A stretch of 64,000 bases of DNA from CAHJXG01 sp964235485 (GTDB taxonomy: Bacteria > Pseudomonadota > Alphaproteobacteria > Acetobacterales > Acetobacteraceae). A model generated the notes under the pieces. It worked only from the letters and a program-made list of their open reading frames with translations. It ran no database searches and was not told the DNA's origin. The stretch is taken from the NCBI GenBank assembly GCA_964235485.1, contig CAXSAZ010000021.1:1-64000 (forward strand). The letters run 5' to 3'. The number at the start of each line of letters is the position of its first letter. The first letter of the stretch is position 1. The position numbers and the translations under genes are program-made. Below are positions 1-9,924 of this stretch, piece after piece.

Positions 1-39
1 ATCACGCACCGCTTCGCACACGCCAGCTCGTAGGGGGCG

Positions 40-339
40 TTGAGCAGTTACGATTTGGAACGCATATTGTCACATTATGCGCCGTCAATCGTCTTCTTAT
101 CCCCTCGCGCGCAGAAGATCATTGGAAATGGCCGCGTCGAAGGTCTGCCAATGCTCCGAGATTATTGGGAAAAAGCGCTTGATGCAAATTCCAATCTTAG
201 ATTCGAGATGGTCGAAAAATTTGTTGGTCATTCGAGTTTGACCATCGTTTATAGAAATCACCGTGGGCAAAAGGCAGCCGAAACTTTTGAATTCGGGCAG
301 GATGGAAAAGTCGTGAGATCGTCTGCTTGCTATTCCTGA
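40..339 (+). CDS. SnoaL-like / NTF2-fold protein, probably N-terminally truncated
   Basis: A 99-residue frame opening at TTG matches the body of the SnoaL-like (nuclear transport factor 2) family, small cone-shaped domains found in isomerases, hydratases and many uncharacterised proteins. The stretch YDLERILSHYAPSIVFLSP resembles the segment that normally follows the first helix. That helix is missing: an in-frame TAG lies 9 bases before the TTG. A purine-rich AGGGGG just upstream could allow initiation at the TTG, but loss of the N-terminal helix suggests a decayed gene. Base composition is clearly lower in GC than the flanking genes, a sign of foreign origin. No substrate can be named. Confidence 0.45.
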   Translation: MSSYDLERILSHYAPSIVFLSPRAQKIIGNGRVEGLPMLRDYWEKALDANSNLRFEMVEKFVGHSSLTIVYRNHRGQKAAETFEFGQDGKVVRSSACYS

Positions 340-533
340 CGCTTGCCGCCCAGCCTTCATCGCACGCTGGACCGTTCATCATTGCGCGCCGCTACGCATA
401 GTCTAGGCGCCGAGCCGGTCAGCAGCAGGATGCATGAGCGAAGCGTCATGCGCCAACGTGCGGCGCTGCATGGCGGCGGAAGGCGCTGACACTTTTCCGC
501 CCTACAACTCCTCCGCCCTTGTTCTGCAAAGTC

Positions 534-2093
534 TCAGCCGATGCGCGCGTACTGGAGACGCCGGGCCAGCCAGCAGCCGACCTCCACCCCCGCCGCGCGG
601 CCCGCCGCGTCGCGTCGGAACGCCAAGGTCCAGTCGCCCGGCGGCGTATGGTCCAAGGCGCGCGGGCAGGGCAGCGCCCATACGTCCGGCCCGATGGGAT
701 CGAGCAGCTCCATGCGCCCTTGGCCCAGGAACCCCGAGAAGCCGCCGTAAAGCACGCCCCCGGCGTCGGCCACCGTCAGCTCCGCATCCAGTTCTGCGCA
801 GCGGTAGCGGCCGGCGACATCCGCAGCCGGCAGGCCGGCGCAGGGCCGCAGGTGGGAACTGTGGTTCTCCCCCGGGCGGTCCATCCACAGCCCGCCGTCG
901 CCGGGTCGCAGCCGGGTGCCGCCGCCGCCCGCCGTGCCGTCCGCTTGAAGGTCGAGCCGCTCGGCGGAGTGGCCGTAGCGCAGCCGGATTTGCCCGCCCG
1001 GCGCCGCGTCGATCCGCGCGGCAAGACCGGTCTCCGGCTCCAGGTACGCGCCGAGCCAGTCCGGCATCGGCACCGGGGCGCCGGGCTTTGGCCGGCCCTC
1101 CCCCAGCGCGGCGGCCAGCGCGTCCGCCGCCGCGGCGCGGGCGTCCGACAGGTGGTTGAACATGACGACCACCGAGACGCGCTCCGACGGCACAACCATC
1201 CGGTGGCTGCGCCAGCCCCGCAGCGCGCCGCCATGGCCGGTGGCGGGGCGGCCCCACTCGGTGGTCCGGCCCAGCCCGAAGCCGTAGGCAGCCGGGGCGC
1301 CATCCGCGAAATGGACCGGCGCGGACATCCGGCGATACAGCCCCTCCGCGTCGTCCCGGGTCCTGTCGATGTGCCGCTCCCAGGCGATCATGTCGTCGAG
1401 GCAGGCGCCCAGCCCGGCATCGCCGGTCCACAGGATGCGGTTCTCCGCCGGGCGGAAGCCGGTGGCCTGCGTGCCTTCGTAGCCTTCCGTGCCGTCCGGC
1501 ATGGCACGGGTGTCGGCGGCCAGGATCGCGCTTCCCATGCCGGCCGGCTCGAAGATGCGGGTCCGCAGCAGTTCCGCGAAGCTGCGCCCGGTGCGCTCCT
1601 GCAGGATGTCGGACAGGATGCGGAAGTTCTGGTTCGCGTAGGAATAGCGGCGGCCCGGCGCGAACTGCAGCGCCCGGGTGCCGGCGATCGCCCGGGCGGC
1701 CTCCGCGTCGCCGAACGCGGACTCTGCCGGGGCGCCGTGCAGCATCGCCACCGCCCAGTAGTCGCGCAGGCCCGACTGGTTGTGGCACAGGTGCAGCGCG
1801 CCGGGCGGGGCTTCTTCCAGCAGCGGCAAGCGCGCCCGCACGTCGCCGTCCAGCGCGGACGGGTCGGGAAAGGCGTCCAGCACCAGGGCGCAGGTGAACT
1901 GCTTGGTGACGGAGCACATGCGGAACAGCGTTTGCGGCGTGAAAGGGATGCGCCGCTCGGCGTTGGCCCAGCCCCAGGCGTGCCGGGCCAGCACCTCGCC
2001 CGCCCGCAGCACGGCCACCGCGCCGCCCGGCCCGGGATAGGCGCGCGGCAGGGTCTGGAGAAGGCGGTCGAGGCGGGCGCCGGGAGTCGTCAT
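534..2093 (-). CDS. dap: D-aminopeptidase (serine, beta-lactamase fold)
   Basis: Predicted D-stereospecific aminopeptidase that removes N-terminal D-residues (D-Ala, D-Ser, Gly) from peptides and amides. The catalytic SxxK motif reads SVTK at residues 61-64 if translation starts at MTTPGA, almost the same numbering as the Ochrobactrum anthropi enzyme as I recall it (Ser62/Lys65). A YAN motif near residue 150 and an HGG motif near 285 complete the penicillin-binding-protein-type site. The C-terminal 190 residues match the two beta-barrel domains special to this family, and the whole 519-residue length fits. There is no signal peptide, so the enzyme is probably cytoplasmic. The chosen start has GAAG upstream; a start at 2102 is possible. 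A related hydrolase lies at 52.4 kb. Confidence 0.85.
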   Translation of the reverse strand: MTTPGARLDRLLQTLPRAYPGPGGAVAVLRAGEVLARHAWGWANAERRIPFTPQTLFRMCSVTKQFTCALVLDAFPDPSALDGDVRARLPLLEEAPPGALHLCHNQSGLRDYWAVAMLHGAPAESAFGDAEAARAIAGTRALQFAPGRRYSYANQNFRILSDILQERTGRSFAELLRTRIFEPAGMGSAILAADTRAMPDGTEGYEGTQATGFRPAENRILWTGDAGLGACLDDMIAWERHIDRTRDDAEGLYRRMSAPVHFADGAPAAYGFGLGRTTEWGRPATGHGGALRGWRSHRMVVPSERVSVVVMFNHLSDARAAAADALAAALGEGRPKPGAPVPMPDWLGAYLEPETGLAARIDAAPGGQIRLRYGHSAERLDLQADGTAGGGGTRLRPGDGGLWMDRPGENHSSHLRPCAGLPAADVAGRYRCAELDAELTVADAGGVLYGGFSGFLGQGRMELLDPIGPDVWALPCPRALDHTPPGDWTLAFRRDAAGRAAGVEVGCWLARRLQYARIG

Positions 2094-2176
2094 GGCCGGC
2101 ATCTTCGCCCGCGGCGCGGCAGAGCGTAAAGCCTGGGCGCGCAAAGCGCGGCGCATTGATGGCGCACCGCCTTGGT

Positions 2177-2220
2177 CCTAAGCAGACATTCATGGCACAA
2201 GCCACGAATGTCTGCTTAGG
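2177..2220. repeat. Near-perfect 44-bp palindrome (hairpin)
   Basis: Arms 2177-2191 and 2206-2220 are exact reverse complements (15 bp). Inside them TGGC (2193-2196) pairs with GCCA (2201-2204) around an ACAA tetraloop, leaving one A/C mismatch. The element sits between the divergent D-aminopeptidase gene and the nucleoside ABC operon. It has no T-tract, so it is not an ordinary intrinsic terminator. A weaker inverted pair (2234-2240 with 2273-2279) follows. It may be a dispersed intergenic repeat or a regulatory hairpin; copies elsewhere in the genome cannot be seen here. Confidence 0.75.
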
Positions 2221-2360
2221 AGTCATTGAGGACGCATCATCTTGCCTGCTGCGCGTGGACACGCTCCGCAGAATGATGCTTAGCATGGCCCGAACGGAAC
2301 AGCCTCAACGGCGCCGGGCCGCGCGCTGGCCCGGCGCCGCATCGCCCAGGGAACAACACG

Positions 2361-3353
2361 ATGCATCGACTGCTCGCCACGGCGCTCATCGCGCTTCTGT
2401 CCGCAGGCGCCGCCCGCGCGGCGGAGATCACGCCCGCCATCGTGTTCTCCATGGGCGGCAAGTTCGACAAATCTTTCAACGAGGGCGTCCATGACGGCGC
2501 GGAGGCGTTCACCCGGGCCAGCGGCATCACGGTGCGGGAGTTCGAGCCGCAGAACGACATCCAGCAAGAGCAGGCGCTGCGCAATTTCGCCCGGCGCGGC
2601 CAAAGCCCCATCATCGCCGTCGGCTTCAACCTGGCAACCGCGCTGAAAACCGTGTCGGCCGAGTTCCCGGCGCTGCATTTCGTCCTCATCGATTCCGTGG
2701 TCGCGGCCCCCAACGTGCAGTCGATCCTGTTCCAGGAGGAGCAGGGCAGCTACCTCGCCGGGATGCTGGCGGCCATGCGCAGCGCCACCGGCAAGGTCGG
2801 CTTCATCGGCGGCATGGACGTGCCGCTGATCCGCAAGTTCGCCTGCGGCTACGCGGAAGGCGCCCGCGCCGTGAACCCGCGCATCGAGGTGCTGCAGAAC
2901 ATGACCGGCCCCACCCCCGCCGCCTGGGCCGACCCGGTGCGCGGCGCGGAGCTGACGCGCTCGCAGATCGAGCGCGGCGCCGACGTGGTGTTCCACGCCG
3001 CCGGCGCCACCGGCCTCGGCGTGATGCAGGCGGCGGCGGACGCCGGCAAGTTCAGCATCGGCGTCGATTCCAACCAGAACATGCTGCACCCCGGCCGCGT
3101 GCTGACCAGCATGGTGAAGCGGGTCGATGTCGCCACCCGCGCGGCGCTGGAAGCCGCCCGCGCCGGCACCTGGAAGCCGGGCACGCAGGTGCTGGGCCTT
3201 GCGGAAGACGGCGTGGGCCTGGCGTTCGACGAGAACAACGCAGGCGTGGTCACGCCCGCCATGCGCAGCCGGATCGACGAGGCAAAGGCCGACATCGCCG
3301 CGGGCAAGATCAAGGTGCACGACTACCTGAGCGACAACGCCTGCCCGAACTGA
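2361..3353 (+). CDS. BMP-family ABC transporter substrate-binding protein (nucleoside type)
   Basis: Periplasmic binding protein of the basic-membrane-protein (BmpA/Med/PnrA) family, which captures purine and pyrimidine nucleosides for ABC import. A Sec signal peptide with an Ala-rich cleavage region ends near residue 20 (ARA-AE). The mature part begins with the family's typical segment PAIVFSMGGKFDKSFNEG and keeps a GLGVMQAA region near residue 215. It has 330 residues, normal for the family, and no lipobox, as is common in alphaproteobacteria. AGGGAA lies at a good distance before the ATG. It heads a four-gene operon with an ATPase and two permeases, and a cytidine deaminase further downstream fits nucleoside as substrate. 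Confidence 0.85.
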   Translation: MHRLLATALIALLSAGAARAAEITPAIVFSMGGKFDKSFNEGVHDGAEAFTRASGITVREFEPQNDIQQEQALRNFARRGQSPIIAVGFNLATALKTVSAEFPALHFVLIDSVVAAPNVQSILFQEEQGSYLAGMLAAMRSATGKVGFIGGMDVPLIRKFACGYAEGARAVNPRIEVLQNMTGPTPAAWADPVRGAELTRSQIERGADVVFHAAGATGLGVMQAAADAGKFSIGVDSNQNMLHPGRVLTSMVKRVDVATRAALEAARAGTWKPGTQVLGLAEDGVGLAFDENNAGVVTPAMRSRIDEAKADIAAGKIKVHDYLSDNACPN

Positions 3354-3355
3354 CG

Positions 3356-4953
<1,598 letters not shown>

Positions 4954-4957
<4 letters not shown>

Positions 4958-6039
4958 GCGGAGCGCCCGCCGCCGCCCTGCCCCGCTGGGTCGATCTGGC
5001 GCTGCTGCCGCTGTTGAACCTGCTGCTGGCGTTGGTGATCACCGCCGGGCTGATGCTGCTGACCGGCAACGACCCGGCGGCGGCGCTGACCGCGCTGGCG
5101 GTGGGCAGCCTCGGCTCCGCCGACGCTATTGGGTACACCCTGTATTACGCGACCGACATGGCGTTCGCCGGGCTGGCCGTGGCGGTGGCGTTCCAGGGCG
5201 GGCTGTTCAACATCGGGGCGGAAGGGCAAGCCATCCTGGCCGGCATCGGCGTGGCGCTCGCGGCGCTGAGCGGGGAGGCGCTGCCGGCGGCGTTGCTGCT
5301 GCCCTTCGCGATCCTCGCCGGCGCGGCGTGCGGGGCCGCTTACGCCGCCGTGCCCGGCTGGCTGCAAGCGCGGCGGGGCAGCCACATCGTCATCACGACG
5401 ATCATGTTCAATTTCCTGGCCGCGTCCTTGCTGGTTTACCTGGTCGTCAACGTGCTGATCGCGCCGGGGTCCATGTCGCCGGAGACCCGGCGCTTCGCGG
5501 CGGCGGCGAACCTGCCGTCGCTGTCCGCCCTGGGCTTCCCAAGCTCCGCCCCGGTCAACCTCGCCTTGCTGCTCGCCGTGCTGGCGGCGGGGGCGGTGTG
5601 GCTGCTGGTGTGGCGCACGCCTTGGGGCTACGCGCTGCGCGTGGTGGGGGAAAGCGCCGAGGTCGCGCGCTACGCTGGCATCGACCAGGCGCGCATGACG
5701 GTGCTCGTCATGGCGCTGTCCGGCGCGCTGGCGAGCGGGGTCGCCGTGAACGAACTTCTGGGCGCGCAGCACCGGCTGCTGCTGGGCTTCAGCGGCGGCT
5801 ACGGCTTCACCGGCATCGCGGTGGCGCTGATGGGGCGCAACCACCCGGCGGGCGTGCTGCTGGCCGCGCTGCTGTTCGGCGCGCTGACCCAGGGCGGCGC
5901 GGAACTCGCCTTCGAGGCGCCGGACGTGCCGTCCGAGATCGTGGTGCTGATCCAGGGCTTGGTGATCCTGTTCACCGGCGCCTTGGGCAACATGCTGCGC
6001 CCGGCGTTGCTGCACCTGCTGCGCCGCCGGGGCGGCTGA
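4954..6039 (+). CDS. Nucleoside-type ABC transporter permease (first)
   Basis: Inner-membrane permease of the BPD_transp_2 (branched-chain/ribose-like) superfamily, matching the larger NupB/YufP-type subunit. The 361 residues carry about nine or ten hydrophobic segments and the conserved cytoplasmic stretch containing NIGAEGQAILAG near residue 90. The start codon overlaps the ATPase stop (ATGA). It would pair with the following permease to form the channel. Confidence 0.85.
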
Positions 6040-6043
6040 GGCG

Positions 6044-7015
6044 ATGGAGGTCCTCGACGCCGCCGTGCCCGTGCTGGCCGCGACGCTCCGCCTCGCCACG
6101 CCGCTGCTGCTCGCCGCCCTGGCCGGCTTGGTGTCGGAGCGCGCCGGCATCGTGGATGTAGGGCTGGAAGGCAAGATGCTGGTCGGCGCCTTTGCCGCCG
6201 CCGCGGTGGCCGCGGTCACGGGCCAGGCCGTGCCGGGCCTGCTGGCGGGCATCGGGGCGGCGTGCCTGCTCGGGCTGGTGCACGCCTATGCCAGCATCGC
6301 GCTGAACGGCAGCCAGGTCGTGTCCGGCATGGCGATCAACATCATCGCCTCCGGCCTGACGGCGACGCTGGCGCTGACGTGGTTCCGCCAGGGCGGGCAA
6401 ACGCCGCCGCTGCCGCCCGGCGCCCGGTTCTTGCCCATTGCGCTGCCGGGGACGGAGGCGTTGGCCGGGGTTCCGGTGCTGGGGCGGATCTACGCCACGC
6501 TGCTGGGCGGGCAGACGGCGTTGGCGTATCTGGCCTTCGCGTTGGTGCCGGTCAGCGCCTTTGTCTTGGGCCGCACCCGCTTCGGTTTGCGGCTGCGCGC
6601 TTGCGGGGAGCACCCGGCCGCGGCCGACACCGCCGGGGTGTCCGTGGCGCGGCTCCGCTGCGCCGCGGTGCTGATCGCCTCCGTGCTGTGCGGGATCGCC
6701 GGGGCGTCGATTGCGACGGCGCAGGGGGCGGGGTTCCAGCGGGACATGGTGTCAGGGCGCGGCTTCATCGCGCTGGCGGCGATGATCCTGGGCGGCTGGC
6801 GGCCCTGGCCGACCTTGCTGGCCTGCTTGGGGTTCGGGCTGCTGGACGCGGCGGCGATCCGGCTGCAAGGGGTGGCGGTGCCGGGGATCGGGCAGTTCCC
6901 GGTGCAGGCGTTGCAGGCGCTGCCGTATGGGTTGACGGTGGTGCTGCTGGCCGGGTTCGTGGGGCGGACGGTGCCGCCTCGGGCGAGCGGGGTGCCTTAT
7001 GTGAAGGAGCGTTGA
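6044..7015 (+). CDS. Nucleoside-type ABC transporter permease (second)
   Basis: Second channel subunit (323 residues), of the smaller NupC/YufQ-type. The conserved motif GIVDVGLEGKMLVGA lies near residue 35, followed by several transmembrane segments and a GLRLRACGEHPAAADTAG loop near residue 180 that contacts the ATPase in this family. It starts 4 bases after the previous permease stop. The accessory cassette beginning at 7.19 kb separates it from the cytidine deaminase gene, which in many genomes follows directly. Confidence 0.85.
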   Translation: MEVLDAAVPVLAATLRLATPLLLAALAGLVSERAGIVDVGLEGKMLVGAFAAAAVAAVTGQAVPGLLAGIGAACLLGLVHAYASIALNGSQVVSGMAINIIASGLTATLALTWFRQGGQTPPLPPGARFLPIALPGTEALAGVPVLGRIYATLLGGQTALAYLAFALVPVSAFVLGRTRFGLRLRACGEHPAAADTAGVSVARLRCAAVLIASVLCGIAGASIATAQGAGFQRDMVSGRGFIALAAMILGGWRPWPTLLACLGFGLLDAAAIRLQGVAVPGIGQFPVQALQALPYGLTVVLLAGFVGRTVPPRASGVPYVKER

Positions 7016-7187
7016 TGGGGTCGCGTCGGCGGTCCTGTTGGTTGAGCGTATCCGACCCGTGCTGTTGCAAATGTTGGATGCACAATCGGCCCGCGTGAGC
7101 CGCGTGGTCACGTGGTGGCCACAAATCTTGGCCGTGCTAGGTTGAGGCACCGGTTGACTCAGGGCATCGGCACTGTGGGGGGCTGCC

Positions 7188-7445
7188 ATGGAACTTTCGA
7201 TACGCGAGGCAAAAGCCCGCTTCGCCCAGGCCGCTGCTGCCGCAGCACGCGGCGAGCGCGTTGTCGTGACCAGGCATGGCCGTCCTTTCGTTGAACGGGT
7301 CCCGGCGCATAGAAGGTCCGGCATGGATTTCGACAGAGCGGCCATCGTCCGCCGCGAACTCGGGCTTGATGGCCTCACAGTGAGTTCGCCGCCCGATTTC
7401 GACGATCCGGCTTTCAGCCGGCGCGTGCTTGGCTTGCCAGACTGA
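7188..7445 (+). CDS. Type II antitoxin, Phd/YefM family
   Basis: An 85-residue protein opening with MELSIREAKARFAQ and VVVTRHGRPFVERVP, the typical N-terminal DNA-binding fold of Phd/YefM (prevent-host-death) antitoxins. The acidic, less ordered C-terminal half would normally wrap and silence a PIN-domain toxin. A G-rich sequence precedes the ATG. The cognate toxin frame begins at its 3' end but is broken after 26 codons, so this is probably an orphan antitoxin. Phd proteins repress their own promoter as a rule; no operator was identified. Confidence 0.8.
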   Translation: MELSIREAKARFAQAAAAAARGERVVVTRHGRPFVERVPAHRRSGMDFDRAAIVRRELGLDGLTVSSPPDFDDPAFSRRVLGLPD

Positions 7446-7522
7446 GGCTGCTGCTCGACACGCATATTGCCGTTTGGGCGGCGGTGGACCTCGGTGCATT
7501 TGAGCCAGCGGCTTGCTGGTAG
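7442..7522 (+). pseudogene. Remnant of a PIN-domain (VapC-like) toxin
   Basis: In the +1 frame overlapping the antitoxin stop, the sequence reads LRLLLDTHIAVWAAVD, the classic first strand of a PIN-domain ribonuclease toxin that partners Phd-family antitoxins, including the first catalytic Asp (LLLDTH). The frame ends at TAG 7520-7522 after 26 codons, against about 125-135 codons for a complete toxin. No later PIN motifs were recognised before the Uma2 gene at 7574. The codon at the expected start is CTG. The layout (overlap with the antitoxin, same strand) matches a normal TA pair that lost its toxin by deletion. Confidence 0.65.
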
Positions 7523-7573
7523 CTGGCAAGCCGACCATGATGTCAGTGTCTATGTCGTGATACGGAGTGCCTG

Positions 7574-8134
7574 ATGATCCTTCCATCGCCCGAAACGGAC
7601 CGGCGCTATTCCCGCGAGGAGTTCAGGCAGTGGTGCGAAGCACAGCCGAGGGGCCGCTACGAACGGGTGGACGGCCGCATCGTGGCCATGGCGCCGGAAC
7701 GCGGCGCGCATCTTCGGGCCAAAGGTGCTGTTTACAGGGCGTTGCACCGCGCAGTCGCAGTGGCTGGCGTTGGTTGCCAGGCCTTGCCCGATGGCGCAAC
7801 GGTGGAAACCGGCGACAGCGACTACGAGCCGGACGCAATGGTGAACTGCGGAGAGCCAATGGCCGACAAGGCTATTGCGGCTCCAAACCCGGTCATCATC
7901 GTGGAAGTGCTCTCGCCCGGCACGGCCTCGACGGACACTGGCGGCAAGCTGGCCGACTACTTTCGGGTACCATCGGTCGCGCATTACCTGATCGTCCATC
8001 CCACCCGGCGGATAGTCACCCACCACCGCCGGGCTGGCGCCAGCATTGACACGCTGGTTGTCGTGGGCGGCCCGATCACGATGGACCCGCCTGGGATCGT
8101 CATCACGGTTGAAGAACTGTATGGCGGTGGGTAG
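7574..8134 (+). CDS. Uma2 family (DUF820) restriction-endonuclease-fold protein
   Basis: A 186-residue Uma2-family protein with a PD-(D/E)XK-like nuclease fold. Members are common in cyanobacteria and acquired regions, and their biological role is mostly unknown. Family landmarks are the RYERVDGRIVAMAP strand near residue 30, EPDAMV near residue 85, NPVIIVEVLSPGTASTDTGGKLADYF near 105-130 (with the catalytic-type E-V-L-S element), and YLIVHP. It follows the broken toxin-antitoxin pair. A second family member, interrupted by a stop codon, lies at 55.7 kb and shares the QPRGRYERV context. Confidence 0.8.
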   Translation: MILPSPETDRRYSREEFRQWCEAQPRGRYERVDGRIVAMAPERGAHLRAKGAVYRALHRAVAVAGVGCQALPDGATVETGDSDYEPDAMVNCGEPMADKAIAAPNPVIIVEVLSPGTASTDTGGKLADYFRVPSVAHYLIVHPTRRIVTHHRRAGASIDTLVVVGGPITMDPPGIVITVEELYGGG

Positions 8135-8212
8135 GGCAGGTCGTCTTGCACCGCTCGGCGCTTGCTGCGGACCGATCCCTCATCAAACCGCCGCTCGCGA
8201 CACGGGCCGGAC

Positions 8213-8635
8213 TTACGCCGGACGTGTGCCGAGCGGTTGCGAGAAGCGTAATAAATAACCGTCTGGGTCCTGAACCACCAACTCACGAGCGCCGACGAAT
8301 TCAACGCCGCGCCGATACCAAGCGTCCTCAACCTCTCGAAACAACGGCCATTCCGCCTGTGCAAGCCGTGCTGCGATAGCTCCGACATCCGGAACACGTA
8401 TCTGGAAGTTCATCCCGCGACCGAACGGCGGCGTCAGTGCGCCTGTGATCCACGTCCCGCCAGTTTCAATCATGATATGGGCGGCTCCCAAGCCGAGATA
8501 CGCAAAAGGTCGTTCAGGGCGGTCATAGAGGACCGAGAAACCAAGCACTCGAACATAGAAGTCCAGGGTTCCAGCAAAGTTGGACACTTCCAACTCGGGG
8601 ACAAGCGCAACTGCTTCGGGTAAGATATTTTGCAT
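8213..8635 (-). CDS. VOC-family protein (bleomycin-resistance/glyoxalase-like)
   Basis: A 140-residue vicinal-oxygen-chelate protein of the bleomycin-binding type: paired beta-alpha-beta-beta-beta modules with VPELEVSNFAGTLDFYVRVLGF at the N-terminus and VVQDPDGYLLRFSQPLG at the C-terminus. Such proteins either sequester glycopeptide antibiotics or act as metal-dependent glyoxalase/dioxygenase relatives. The start at MQNILPE is chosen because GGAA lies 6 bases upstream; a start at 8665 adds ten residues but has no ribosome site. Its GC content is clearly below that of neighbours, suggesting transfer. It points against the flanking genes. Substrate unknown. Confidence 0.75.
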   Translation of the reverse strand: MQNILPEAVALVPELEVSNFAGTLDFYVRVLGFSVLYDRPERPFAYLGLGAAHIMIETGGTWITGALTPPFGRGMNFQIRVPDVGAIAARLAQAEWPLFREVEDAWYRRGVEFVGARELVVQDPDGYLLRFSQPLGTRPA

Positions 8636-8683
8636 ACTCGGTTCCGTGAGTTCCAAAGCAGCCATTCATATCACGAGTTGTAA

Positions 8684-9094
8684 ATGTCAGTGATGCCCCA
8701 AGACCCCCTGATCGACGCGGCGCTCACGGCCCGCGCCATGGCCTACGCCCCCTACTCCCGCTTCACCGTAGGCGCAGCCCTGCGCACGCCAGACGGCGCC
8801 ATCCACGCCGGCTGCAACGTGGAGAACGCCGCCTACCCCGAAGGCACCTGCGCCGAGGCGGGCGCCATCGCCGCCATGGCGCTGGCCGGCGGGCGGCGCA
8901 TCGCCGAACTGGTGGTGGCCGGCGGCGGCGATGCGCCCTGCACCCCTTGCGGCGGCTGCCGGCAAAAGCTGCGAGAGTTCGGAGGGCCGGAGACCGTCAT
9001 CCGCATCGTCGATGCCGCCGGGCAAACGTTGCTGCGCACCAGCCTGGCCGAGCTGCTGCCGCACTCCTTCGGGCCGGACAACCTGGCGCGTTAA
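8684..9094 (+). CDS. cdd: Cytidine deaminase
   Basis: Converts cytidine and deoxycytidine to uridine and deoxyuridine in pyrimidine salvage. The zinc site is intact: Cys56-Ala-Glu58 (TCAEAG) gives the first ligand and the proton-shuttling Glu, and PCGGC supplies Cys89 and Cys92. The substrate-binding NVENAAYPEG segment (45-54) is present. It has 136 residues, the normal length for the homotetrameric class. It probably belongs functionally with the nucleoside ABC importer at 2.4-7.0 kb. Its stop shares four bases (ttaa) with the stop of the convergent isomerase gene. Confidence 0.92.
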   Translation: MSVMPQDPLIDAALTARAMAYAPYSRFTVGAALRTPDGAIHAGCNVENAAYPEGTCAEAGAIAAMALAGGRRIAELVVAGGGDAPCTPCGGCRQKLREFGGPETVIRIVDAAGQTLLRTSLAELLPHSFGPDNLAR

Positions 9095-9924
9095 ACGACC
9101 CAGCGCCGCACATAGGCCAGGCAATCCCGCACCGCCGCCTCGATCACCGGCAGCGGCACCGGCTCAGGCGCCCGCACCGGCTGCGCGTCCGGACGCCGCC
9201 GCATCCGCAACGGCAGTTCCACCGCGAACGGCAGGTCCGGCCGGGCGGCCAGCGCGTCCATGATCGCGCCGCAGTCGATGCTTCCCTGCCCCGGCACCAC
9301 GAAATGCCAGCCGGAAGCGTCCTGCCGCACGTCCTTCAAATGAAAATGCACGCACCCCGGCAAGGCCCGGACCGCATCCGCGGCGGCGTCGATCCGGCCG
9401 GGCCGGTGCGACACGGTGTTGCCGGGATCGTAGTTCAGTCGCACGGACGGCAGCCCCAGCCGGTCAATCAGCGCCAACCCCTCCGCCGCGTCGTTCATCA
9501 GGTTGTCCTCCCCGTTGCCCGGGTTCTCCAACCCGATGGCCAAGCCGAGCGAGGCCGCGCGCTCCGCAAGGGGGCCGATGTTGGCCATGAACCGCGCCTC
9601 GTTCTCCCGCGCCGCGGCGTTGGTGTTGATGACCCGCGCGCCGAGCGCCGCTGCGAACTCCATCCGCCCGGCGAACACGTCTACCGCGTCCGCCCGGCCC
9701 AAGTCGATGTGCGACGACATGGCATGGCAAAGGAGGCCGCTCGCGTCCAGCCAGGCGCGGTGCTGCCGGGCGCTCGCCGGGCTGAACGTGGCCTCGTCGA
9801 ACGGCTCGGTGTAGCCGACGATGAAGGCCGGCTCGACGTGGCACACGCCGCAGCGCGCCATGCTGTCGAGGGCGCGGGGGAACTCGTAGCCGTCGTAGGG
9901 CGCGGCCGAAATCGAGACCGTCAT
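9091..9924 (-). CDS. Sugar phosphate isomerase/epimerase-like TIM-barrel protein
   Basis: A 277-residue AP-endonuclease-2/xylose-isomerase-like TIM barrel. The metal-binding strands typical of the group are visible: GLENPGNGEDN near residue 145, LNYDPGNTV near 178, and VHFHLKDV near 205, then FAVELP near 245. Members include hydroxypyruvate isomerase, tagatose epimerase and inosose dehydratase, and the sequence alone does not choose among them. It is the last gene of a minus-strand operon with a TRAP transporter and two dehydrogenases; the start overlaps the permease stop (ATGA), so it probably acts on the transported hydroxy acid or its oxidation product. Confidence 0.75.
   Translation of the reverse strand: MTVSISAAPYDGYEFPRALDSMARCGVCHVEPAFIVGYTEPFDEATFSPASARQHRAWLDASGLLCHAMSSHIDLGRADAVDVFAGRMEFAAALGARVINTNAAARENEARFMANIGPLAERAASLGLAIGLENPGNGEDNLMNDAAEGLALIDRLGLPSVRLNYDPGNTVSHRPGRIDAAADAVRALPGCVHFHLKDVRQDASGWHFVVPGQGSIDCGAIMDALAARPDLPFAVELPLRMRRRPDAQPVRAPEPVPLPVIEAAVRDCLAYVRRWVV

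Noticed and set aside
519..2129. Long open frame antisense to the D-aminopeptidase gene
   Set aside because: High GC makes long empty frames common; the antisense product is low-complexity Arg/Gly/Ala-rich, while the opposite strand has full catalytic motifs.
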